Assembly: GCA_947359465.1 (NCBI GenBank)
Contig: OX375877.1
Span: 55,444,944-55,508,943, forward strand
DNA from: Metellina segmentata
Taxonomy: Eukaryota; Arthropoda; Arachnida; Araneae; Tetragnathidae
Length of the DNA stretch: 64,000 bases
Reading direction: 5' to 3'
This document shows positions 42,001-54,000 of this stretch, piece by piece. Every line of letters starts with the position of its first letter. The stretch's first letter is position 1. The translations under genes and the position numbers were made by a program. The notes beneath the pieces were generated by a model. The model was not told the origin of the DNA. It worked only from the letters and a program-made list of their open reading frames with translations, and did not search any database.

Positions 42001-45000
42001 ATGAATGCAGAGCGTACACTGTGAAATAGATGGTATCCAAATATGGTTTCATTAGAGACTTTAAATTCGCTACAGAGCATTTAAAGGATATTTACTTTTA
42101 ATATACTTGCACTTTTCTGTTTTATATTTCAGAACATTTCTGCCATTGTTATGTCTATAATATTTCATAAAAAGCGTGTCATCTTAAATTTAAAAACATA
42201 CCACAAACGGATATCTATTTGGAGGATCCACAGTTTTACCACCTATTATTCGTTCACCTTCTAATTTATTTTCTTTCCCACAGTCTAAAATGAGTAAAGA
42301 AAATTAATGAAACATATTGTTAGACTTATATATAATTGAACTACAAAAAACATAAAACTTACTGAATTGCGAAATCATTTCCATTTCATTTACTTTGAAG
42401 CTATGTAAAGACATTACTTTGACAAACGTTTTTGTACATCTACAAAAATGACGGACCCTTTTTTGTTTATTTTTTTGTATTAATTTTATCGTCCCCATGT
42501 TTACCACCAGAATATGCAAATTAATTTATGTTAATTTTCAGAAAATAACGTATTTTTAACAATCTTGCTACAAGTAGATTTAAAAACCGTACAATTCCAC
42601 CTCTTCATATATTCTTTAATAATTTTTTAATTCAAAAAATAATCTACGTTGATGAAGTGTTCTGTTTATCCCTTGTCCAACTGTATTTGTTTCTTTTGAC
42701 ATAGAATACGTTTTTCATTTCGAAAACAGGGAACCACACTCAATTTTTTTTAGTGTCACAAAAAAGCGCGTAAGAGCGAAAAATTCAAGAACTTGGGAAA
42801 TAAATATTATATAAATGAACGATATCGCGTTCAAAAGAGCATTAAACAAAGAATGTTACAAATGCTCATTGATCTTGCGTTGACATCATAGGCTGATGCA
42901 ATCGCAGCCCAAAATTGAGTCCCAAAAATGCGTACTGCCGCTTACATTAAATTTAGTCTAGCTCCGGCCTTCTCTGTGTAAGCACGACGTTTGAGGTGTC
43001 ATTTGTTTGGTCTCTTGTTTCATTCTAATTCACTATATGTCATCACCGACGTATTTCATGCATTAAACCGAGCGGCCGTGTTCCGACACACCTCATCCCT
43101 GTTTTCCCTTTAATTGTTTGGATCATGCATTTTTTCTTATGTAATTGAATTTATTCCTGTACAGATACAATATTAAAGAACTAAGTAAATAAATCCTTTA
43201 TTTATGAACTTACCACAGTTCCTACTTGGAGTACGATCTTGTTTAACGTTTTTAATTGTTCCAACTATAAAAATTAGAAGCAAATAATTTCATTTTAGAT
43301 CAATGAATGCATAACAGTTTCATTATAATGCATCAACCCATTAGAAGAATACATTTTACATGTACCAATGATTAATTTCAAAGGATCTTGTAGACCTACA
43401 GCTCTATACAACAAAAAAGACGAAGCAAGAGTCCAGCTCCCGCGAGTCACGTCAATTCAAGTCAAGTGGCTTGGACAAGTATTCTTTAACCCTACGATAA
43501 CACGAGATTTGCGAAGGTGTAGGGTTGCTTCTAACCCTCAACACACTTAACGACTAAAAAACCAGGTGTCTAATTATAAAAAATTATAAAATCTGCTGTT
43601 TTTGTGGCTATAAAATTGGTTGTGGGACGTCACGAGTAGGCGGAGTATAATATTGTTATACCAGAAATGCTCAAAAAGCTCACCATGCGAAAGAAAAACA
43701 AGTTTACAGATGACAGTGGGAAAAGGCTTATACACTGCTGGTGATCAGCAAAAGTTAAGATAGTGGTGAAAAAAAGTTTATGCATAGCCAGTGATATCAT
43801 GGACAGTCAGGTTTTAAAAAATATATCAGTTAAGCTTGAACCTTTGAAAGGATCCCATTAATACTTTAGGTTAAGATCCTTTTGAAAGATTCTATTGCTT
43901 CTTTCATTAGGAATCTTTTGGAAAGATTTCGTTGCTCCTTTTCTTGGAACAGAATTCTTTGAAAAGATTCTATTACTATTTTACTTATAACGTAAATAGA
44001 AAGATTCTATTGGTGAATAAGGTATAAAAATTGGTTAGTACTATAGGGAAGACTGTAAATTCCATGGTGGAATCATACGGGGATTTTAAATTAAATGATT
44101 GGTTGGAACATAAACAAAGCGTTTTAACAGCTGGCCGATTTGGCTGAGATTTTAGTTTAAAGATTATTGTTCGGTGCCTAAAGTTATAACTGTGACAACT
44201 AGTTGAGGGGAAAAACATCCACGAATATTGGCATTAAAGTTTTTCTGTTTAACAGCTTTTTCAAACGAGTTTCTAACCTTTTCGAAAATTTATTGACTCA
44301 AGGTCGATTGCCTTCTCGTCTGAACCATACTATACTTTAATCGTATCACAGGATGATAAAACTGTGCTACCTATATCAGTGACAGTAAAAGATGCACTGA
44401 ATCCTTTCCCCTCAAGACAACAGTCTGAGCGAAACATGAGAAGCATCGAATTCCTTGAAGAGAGCAGTGATTCGGGTCGTCTACTGTTACAGTACCTGAA
44501 ATAGAAATCAATTTCATGATGTGTGTCACCTTTGATAATCGTGATGCATTTCTAAATAATATATCGTCATTGCTCTTGCTTTTTATAATTTCGGACACCC
44601 AAGGAGCCGAGGCTGGAAAAACATGCAGGTGATTGTCTGAAGAGCTTAGACAAAAGATTTGTTCTACGCTTTTTTATGCAACATTTGAATAAAAATTACA
44701 AGTAAATACAGTAGAACTCCAATTACCCGAACTCTGTTTATTCAGAACGCCAACTATTTAGATCACTTTGAGAGAAAAAAGAAGTCAGCAAAATCCGCAT
44801 TTTAAAAGTTTCTTATCTGCGAATGACAAAAACGAAGAGGACAAAGTGTCAGTTGACGACATAAGAAACATTATAGTGAAAATTCCTCGATGATCCAAAT
44901 ACAGTGCAGAGGTTATTGTACGCGAATGTCTTGTGTGTAATTCTTCGGACCTTAGATACCAAATTCTCAGTGACGATGAACTCACTCAAAGTGTGAGAGA

Positions 45001-48000
45001 AATCATTGATGACACGGAAGATGACGACGACTTGCTACTCAACCAGAGATGACACTGTCAGCTAGTAAGGCGTTTGAGTGCCTGGACACAGCGAAACAAT
45101 GCACGGAGCTACAGCCTGAGTGCGACCATATACAGCTATTCACTGCCAAGGGCATGGGAAACTTGGCTTCACGAAACGACTAAAGACAGCAATACTGACA
45201 TTGACCGATATGTTCAAGCAATGAAACATTTTAATACAGTATGTAAGAACAAAATATAAGCGAAATTGTTTTCATAGTCATTAAATTACATTACATCCTT
45301 AAGAAAAATTAGTTTTTTCTACGGAATAAAATTTTTTCGTGAATTTTCAAATTATTCGGTTATTCTGTTTTCCGGAAGGGGTCTAGTTCCGGTGTATCTG
45401 GTTAGTTGGAGTCATACTACTACAATGCCGCTGTCGGTAGTGTGGTTCTTTAATCATCGAACAAATTCAGAGGAACAGTGAACCACATTTCATTTATATG
45501 GTACGACCCAGACTTCCGGAAAATTCATCCACTGGTAACTTTGAAGCCAAATCACCATGAGACTTCCCCGGGCGAGTAGATAAATTCAAAATCTAAGGTC
45601 AAGGTTCTAAGCGACACGCACAGATGAATCCGAGTTTCCGGTGCGAGAGGTGAAAATTTCGATTTGTTGCGCGCGTGTTCATTTGACGATTCTTATTTGA
45701 CGTCAACCAGAAATCTACACATTACCAAATTATATACTTCAATGAAAGGTTTAAAAAATATATTTAACGTCACGTGTCCACGTGGCCTCTCCAGGTGTCC
45801 CGCTAGAGGACTCTCAAAGTACCCTATAAAAACTTTCTCTCGATTGCGTCATCTGGAAGAAGGCACTTCCGCCAACACAAGCTAGTCATCTGACCGTGGT
45901 TCAATATTACGTGGAGTTGTCCTCAGATCCTTTTTTTCGGAGATAATTCCGAACCTTCGCCAATAGCGTATTGTGTTCTTCTATTTCGATGTTTATTGAA
46001 AAATATATATCAATACAAATGCTGCCAATCCAGGTGGCTCCAGACTCTACCAATACAGAACTTGAAAACAAAGAAAGGGAGAGGTGAAGTTTAAAGGTAA
46101 AGTATACAGACAGGGTAAAAATATGCAATAATTAACCGAATGTCATATGCGATTCATGTCGTGAAACTTTCGTTTTATCTTTTTCTTCATTGGAAACTAT
46201 TATAATTGGAATCTTGAAGAATTAGTCATCAAAATGGGATATTGATTCCAAAGATTTTCATTTCTCGTTAAATATTATTCATTTTGCAAATCGTACAATT
46301 ATAATTCTGAATAAAATTCTGAAATCTGAATTCTGAAATAAATGTTTTCCATTATTTACTTCGTGTAGTTCGTGCTGAAATTTCCTGTTAAGCTGACCGC
46401 TAGGTAATCTTGGCCACAAAATGGTCCGTCAGACACGATATCAAAACTTTCATTGAATGTGACTAGAATTCTTAGTATATTGAATACCTGAAATTTAAAA
46501 AAACGTACCTTGAAATAGAATTCAGGAAGCATAAAAATAGTTACTATCATAATGTGGAAACAATTTTCGTATATGCTCTCAGAAATCGTATCTTTTAATT
46601 ATATGTCTGTTATGTCGAGAAAAAGATTTTTTTTGTGAAGGTCTTTTTGAATTTCTAGTATGCTTCAACAAAATGAAATTATCTTGAAGAATGGAAGAAA
46701 ACCGAATTTTCATAATGATGGAATGAATGGGACATACAGAAACTTGTTATTCGAGTTGTTCAACAAGTATTGAATTATTGTATTTGCACACATTTTGTTG
46801 AAGCAAGCACTTTTATTAAAAAAATATAATTAGAACTGGTCATGTATCTAAAAATTTTTTCAATTATTATATTTTAAAAGAAAGAAAAAAAAATTATGAA
46901 TAGTTAAATTAAACTATGAACTGATAAGGTGAAAAATAGTATAAGCATTGGTATTTTACATACCTAATAATTACTTACAACTCTTAAGCATTAAATTCAA
47001 TTTTAGTTTGGAAAACATTTTCAAGGAAAAGTAATTGCAATTGTAAAATATGTATCTGCATAAATATTTTTGGTCCATGAACTTAGGGAAATACTGATTG
47101 CAATGCTGTCGATTCTTATGGAAGATTTTAAGTACATGAATGATCACGCATTATATTAAAAGAACAGGTCAGTTGCAGTTACACATATATAAGGATCTTT
47201 ACCTCTATTTTCCACACACAAAGGACGTCGGCATTATATTTCATAGGGAAATTAGGCGTCGCAAATGTTCCGTTCAGGGTATATTCGAAAGACTTCGAGC
47301 ACTCCGTGTTGTATATTTCTACACGCATACTAAAGTAACTCGACGTATTAGTATGATTCGAAACGTATTTCATTAGTAGATTTGAACTCTCAGACAAAAT
47401 TACACGTCCGGATTGGTCTCCGCAGTACCTAGAAAAAACAGAATAAAAGAAACTAAGTAAATAATTTGTTGAAGGAGCTGATAATATTAGGTTTTATTGA
47501 AGCTCTTGTTCTATTGAATATCTTGTTAAAATTAAGCATTTTAATACGAATCGAAAGATATCTACTTATCAATTTTTTCTGCTAGCATAATTTTTGCTAT
47601 GTATAAGAGTTGTTTTCTGCCAAGCTAAATGTGGGTGGCGGTATTATTTCTTCGGCGATACGTGTTACCTGTACTTATTCCGAACATGACTGCAATTTAC
47701 TTCTTTTTCAACTACGATTTCAGCATTCGTGAATAAAACAATCCAACGAACGAATTCGGAATTGATGCATGACAGTTGATTGATCAACCTCAATCACATT
47801 AAACTCCAAAAAGACGATAAGATACATTTTAAGCTAACCCCGATATCTGCAATATAAAGTGATGGTATTTGTGAAGCGGATTTACTTGACTTTTCAAAAT
47901 ATGTTTGATTTTTTTCTCTAAGTTAATTATTTGCAGAGTTATTAAGATTTTAATTAAGGTGGGAAAATCTAAAGTATGTATGGAAACACTGGAAGTGGCC

Positions 48001-51000
48001 GTTGAGAAACCTAACATCGGTCAAAATATATTCTATGGGGACTTTGCCCCTTAAAAATGACAAAAATACAGAAAAATATTGTTTTTGTTTATAAAGTTGC
48101 TTTATACTGTTTAAAATGTTATCCTAAAAATCAAACAGATTCTTGTATTTTTTTTTTAAAGTTGTAAGGAATTTTGTGAGTGTACACTTGTGCGATCACA
48201 GTGTTTCGAAACCGAAAGTAACCACATTTGTGCGTCTGCAAAGCCTCGATATTTATTTTCGATTAATTAAATAAAACATTTCTTTGAAACTGTTACTGAT
48301 ATCGTGGCATTTTTTTATTAACTTCAGTATTAGCGCTATACGAGTAAAGTATTGAGATTATTTGCGAAAAAAGAAGGCTTTAGGTTTGTTTTTTTGTTTG
48401 ATATTTGTTATTCTGTTGTTTCGTTTTCTGTTTATACGTTAATATTATATAAAACCTAAACGTAAACGACAGAGCTGTGAAGGTATATAAAGTAGGAAGG
48501 TAAATACGAGGGTAAGTCAAACATTACTTACACTTTTTGTTCTACAACTTTATTAAACAAAGATATGTGGCGGCCGCATATCTTTGTTTACCCGCGGCCG
48601 CATGCGCATGCGTTGAGTTTGCGCGTCTGTGGTAACGTGTAATGTACTGTAATCACGATCGCGTCAGTTGTCTTCTAGCTACAAGAGCGTAAGCATGTCA
48701 GTTCCGCTATCAGATTGCACACTTCCTATCAGATGAGTGATAAGATTTTTGTGGTTCGAAGTTTTTTTTTTTTTTTGTGGATCGCGAAATGTTTAAACGT
48801 GGCTGAACGAGCGTAACACAAAAAGAGCTCAAAAGAGAGAGAAAATTCAAGACCTCGCCATCGGCTGCAAAGGTTAAACTAACGAAAAAGACCCTATACT
48901 GGACGACAGACAGGGGTGCTAAAGTAAATAGTGCGATGTACATTGATTTGTTGGCCAATAAGCTGAAACCAACAATTCGAAACAAACGCCGTGGTCTACT
49001 CTTAAAAAAAGTTTTGTAGTTGCAAGTCAACGTACGGCGGCACACGGCCCATAACACCATAGAAACAATCAATAGGTTGGGCTTTGAGACCCTGGAACAC
49101 CCTTCCTACAGCCTATATCTCGCTTTCTCATATTTGCATCTCTTTGGGCCGCTCAAGGAAATTTTGAGAGGTCGTCGATTTGCCTCAGACATGAACATTC
49201 GGGATGCGGTGCAAAAGTGGCCTTCCCGACCAACCGAAAACCTTTTACCAGGAAGGCATACGGAAGCTTGTGCCTCTCTGCATTGCTCGAATAAGAGACT
49301 ATATCGAAAAATAATGTATCTGTTGTACGCCTATCTTTGTTTAATGATGTTGTAGAACAAAAAGTGTAAGTAATTTTTGACTTACCCTCGTATTACAAAG
49401 GTTTGGTTTCCGATATACAACTTTACTTTCGGATTAGGGATGCCAAAATATTTAATAATTATAATTAAATATATCATCGTCTTGCTTCTGATGAACTTTT
49501 AGAAATTTTTTTCCAAGGTCCATGACAAATGAGAGTTTATACAACATGATTGGGTCCAAGTGTCCAAATGGGAATTCTGCGTCCCAAAAACGTGTCGAAA
49601 TGTCCACATCAGAAGCAGTTTGCGAGTATAATATAGGGGTATTTTCAACTATTCAACGTATTAAGAAAGCTGTTGGAATTAGGTTATGATCCGATACCTT
49701 AAAACGTGGACAGATAATTGATGATCGAAAGAACTATCAGCGAAAGAACAGTTTAAGTGCCAAATTTCAAACGTTCGAAAATTAGTGAAAACAGAATCAG
49801 AACAAAGGAATTGGCTCTTAAAAATAGAAGGGATCACTTATGGTATAGGGTAGTTTTAAACTTCACCTATATGTAGATAGTAGCTAAGTAGCTATAGTAA
49901 AAATTTAAATCATTTTTACTTATAATTTTATAGTTAAATTTTAATTTTAAAACTTTAAACTGATTTTTCTTCTATTTAATTTTTTGTATATATCTTACAA
50001 TTCAAAATGCAAAGGCTTGTTTAATTTCCAATCAATTGACTTCAAATATTTTTACATCATGTATAGAATCTTATTATGAAATACAGGTATGACAATTTTA
50101 GTTATTTTGAATATAAATTCTATTTTAAATATAAAGTGTAAAGTGACGTTTCTGTGATATTTTACGTAGAGCAAAATAAAAGTAATCCCTTTTATTTTTC
50201 ATCTCAAGATCTGTTCAATGTATCTTCAATTCCATACCTGTAAATTTAGATTGTTCTTATAGGAATATTACAAAAAAAATTCAAGCATATATCATAAAAA
50301 TTAAAAACGAATATGCACGTTAAAAATTCTTAAATTTTTCAACGTATTTTTTTTAATTTAAAAGTTTTTTTAACAAAATTTGAAGAAAATTGATAGTTTA
50401 AATTTTTATACATAATTATCTTACATACCAAACTGCAAAAAGTTTATCTACAAGTGTTGTCAGTAGAAAAAAAATTAATTTTTAAGGTGCCGGGTCACTG
50501 GCGAAGTGCTAAGAGAGGACATATTGATTCAAAAGTCGCCTGTCCTGCTGAAATCGTTCCTTGTTTGACAATGTCTAGCTCCTCTGTTGGAATAGCAGTG
50601 AAAAGGTGAGGCGCTACCCTCTTGAAGGTTTTGGACGATGGAAAACTGCCCAAGGGTTTTTCCCACGGTACGGGAGCTTCGAGGCTTGGAGCAGAGAGGG
50701 CTGGGTCAGCGAACGACATTCTTTGACAGACTCGAGAAGAGTTTGGTCGTTGTGAGGGCGGCATCTAGCGACGGACCAGACTTTTATAGTTAAGTCTCCG
50801 GTGGAGACTATTTGCTATATTTATTTAAAATGTTATGAAATTTACTGTTTAACAGAGCAATACTGTAAAAATTAAATAACCAAAAAATAAAATAATATTT
50901 GTTATTATACAATATTCAGATCTCCTAAAATATCCTTCCTGCCTAAACGCAGCCTGTTGTTAACATTGTTACAACTGGTTTCAGCTTCAGTGGGATATTC

Positions 51001-54000
51001 GCTCGAGTTAGGCCCGATGCATTATTATATTTTATATTAAATTTATTTATGAAAACAAGGAACTTCAGTACGGGGACGCGTCTGCGGCGCCGTCGGGAAC
51101 TGTGGTACTAATTGCACGCACGGTGGACGTGCGTTGCCTCAGCGGCGCCTTAGGCATGTGTGCACTACTCCATTGGATCTAATGTTTCTCAGACTAATGT
51201 TCTATGGTTTCCTTACTCAGTGAGGGGACCAATAAAAGAATCTGTCTAAAAGATCTAGCTCTCAAATTTGATCCGAGAACAATTTATGTAATATTATTCT
51301 TGGTGATATTCCAACGGCAAGCTCAGAAAGAAAACATGTAGGAGGATAGGTGGGTATCTGTGAGGTTCGGAGGTTCTCCGGCCAACACAGGGAGGAATGT
51401 CTGGCAGGTGGGGACGAGACATCTTCTAGGGACGTTGGCTGGGGTGTCTGTGATAGGTCACCCGGGTCAGGAGGAGAGAGAGGAGATTCGACCCACAGAC
51501 ACCGAAGGAAACGGACGTTGAAAGGCTCTCTCCTGTTGCTGTATATTATTTTAGAGGTGTGATAATCTGTCCCAGTCGGAAGGATCTATGGTGGAGAGGG
51601 ACGCTGGATGCCGATGACCAAAGCGGGTGAATGAGCGAGGGACGTGATCAGGCGTCGCGTGATGGAAAGAGATCGAGCCTGAACGGAATTGGATTTACAT
51701 TGGAAGAGGGGTCCTTTTCGCAACCTGGAGAATTGTTTGGTGCGTTCCAGGATCGTTGGAAGAAGCGATCGACGAGGCCGTATGATGGAATAGAAGATAT
51801 CCTGGACCGAGGGGCGTCCACGCCGGAAGAGTGATCCTGGAGATGCGCTTGGTGTCTACGAGGGGCGAGGGAAAGAAAATGCTGGTTCGAGCGTCGTGCG
51901 ATGGAAATGCAGTGAATCTTTTCTGAGGATAATTTCTGATGAGTGATCCAGTGTGAGATGTCTGAGGACTGTGCGTCGCAAGCGAGGAAAGAGGGAAGTG
52001 CGTCTTCTGCAGTCATATACCTTGAAGGGTACTGGGGTAAGTCCTTTCTGAAATGATCCAGTGAGCCATTAAATACACAAGGGGGGATAACACTTATATG
52101 TATGAGAAGTAGTGTGATTGTGATTATTTTATGTGTTGTGCTATCATGTGTATTTATTTTAATGGGGCTAAGGATCGTAGGATTTAAGGTGTAATGTATA
52201 TCAGCTAAGGATTAGTTTTTAGGAATTACTGTGGGCAAATAATAGTGTAACATTATGCAGATGTATTTAATATAATTAGTTACTTATTGAAAGTGTTTGA
52301 ATATTTAATAGAGTAACTAAGGGAATTAATTATATGGAACATCAAAGTGCATGTTTGAAAAATCTTTGTGTATTTTGCTTGAGTAATTATTAAAGCTGGT
52401 TGTTACTGTTAAAGTTGATTGTGTTTACACGGGGATCACTATGGCATTTCTTGGGAGAGCTAGGATGGAGGAGATGATATATTTGGCAATCGAATTAGGG
52501 GAGGAGGTACCGCCGAATGCGAATGTCGCGGATTTAAGGAAAATAGTACTAGGATCACAATCATACGAGGAAGAATTTGTAAAGGTTTGGGTAACAGATA
52601 TTATTAATGAAAGAGAGAAAAGAGAAGCAAAAATGGATTGGATCGAAGCTGAAAGAGAGTGGAAATTTAGGCGGATGGTGGCTCAGAGAGAGGCGCGAAT
52701 GGAATTTGGAGGAGCAGAGGAGCGAGTGAAACGAGCTTGGGCAGAGATCGAAAACAGGTATAAAGCTGCTCGGGAAAAGGCAGATGAGACATTATCAGTT
52801 TATGAAATGAAATTGAGGGGGTTAGAAAGGCAGGAGAAAGGTATAGAAAGAATGGAAGGAGGTGAAATTGAAAAGGCAATTTCTAGGGAAGATAGGGGAA
52901 GGAGCGATCTCGCTCAGGAGTAGGGGAAGGGGCAGGAAAATAGAACTGACCCTTCCTCAACTGATGTTAAAAAGTCAGCGGAAACTTCGCAAGACGAGGA
53001 ACAAGGGAAGGAACTCGTGGGTGAAGAAACGGGGAGAAACGCTATCGCGACCCTGGGGGAGATGGCTGAAGGTCACAAAAAGGCACGGGACGAGGTGGAT
53101 GACCCAACGGATTCATCGGGAAGGGACCAACCGGACATTCCTGGTGAAGTTACCAAGGTGGGGAGAGTCTCAGATGTAGTCGAGTGAAGGGGAAAAGGCA
53201 AAGATCTCGGAAAGGGGGTGGAAACCAGAGTGAGATGTTGCCCAAGGCGTTAGGAGACAATACGGGGGTTGAGCAGCACGGGCTAGAGATGGAAAGTTTG
53301 GGTCTCGGAGAGAACGGGAAGTCGGGTGAAAAGGAGTGCGTCTCTGAAACTTCGAAGTTACATAAGGAGAAAACACGAGGAAGGGTAAATTTACACGGGA
53401 GTTCAGTGCGAGTAGGGGTGGCGAGAAAGAACATGGAATACCCTCAATCTAAAATGTGGGGGGTTACTTTTTATTGGGGGAAGGGTAACAAGTCATATCA
53501 TTTGATAGGTACCCAAGAAAGGGGATGGAATAGGCGACTGTCATTCCTGTGGTGGCATTATCGAAAAAAAAAGTCTCATTTATCAGTTTTGGTTTTAGAT
53601 TTTATGGAAATTGATCGATTTGCTAAAGGAGGTTCTAAGGGGTCCTTTAGAACCACGGATTACGGAATAAATGAGGATTATGCTGTATATATTTAATTTT
53701 TCAATTGGTGTAAGTTCATGTGTTGCCATTTTGTCATTTTTAAGTATAGTACGCAAAGTGAGATCTCTGTAAATGAAACTGGCAATATTTATCCTTTATG
53801 AAAGGAATATTTAAGTGCTTGGCACGAAAGAAATTACATTTCCAGTTAAGATTGTTAAGTGCTTACCACTGATAAAATTGGTCTGTCGGGAAGTTAAGAT
53901 TTTTTAAAAGTTGTGATGTATAGTAGTATTGCTAATTAAGTTAGGATGGTAAGGTGCTGTACAATTATTTTTACATTATTGTCATGATGTGCGGTAAATA

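Noticed and set aside
41853..42080. Minus-strand frame [17 protein letters not shown] considered as the His57-region exon of gene B
   Set aside because: After its only good acceptor the frame is in the wrong phase for exon 6, and it lacks the 'GTLIS' core. The segment at 31034-31125 fits in sequence, length and both phases.
44371..44598. ATG frame with [15 protein letters not shown] as a gene
   Set aside because: It is another frame of gene B exon 4; the CUB frame is supported by splice phase and motif.
50495..50764. Frames inside the outer Gypsy LTRs (also 58447-58795) as genes
   Set aside because: They are LTR sequence, present in both LTRs on either strand, with no gag or pol similarity.
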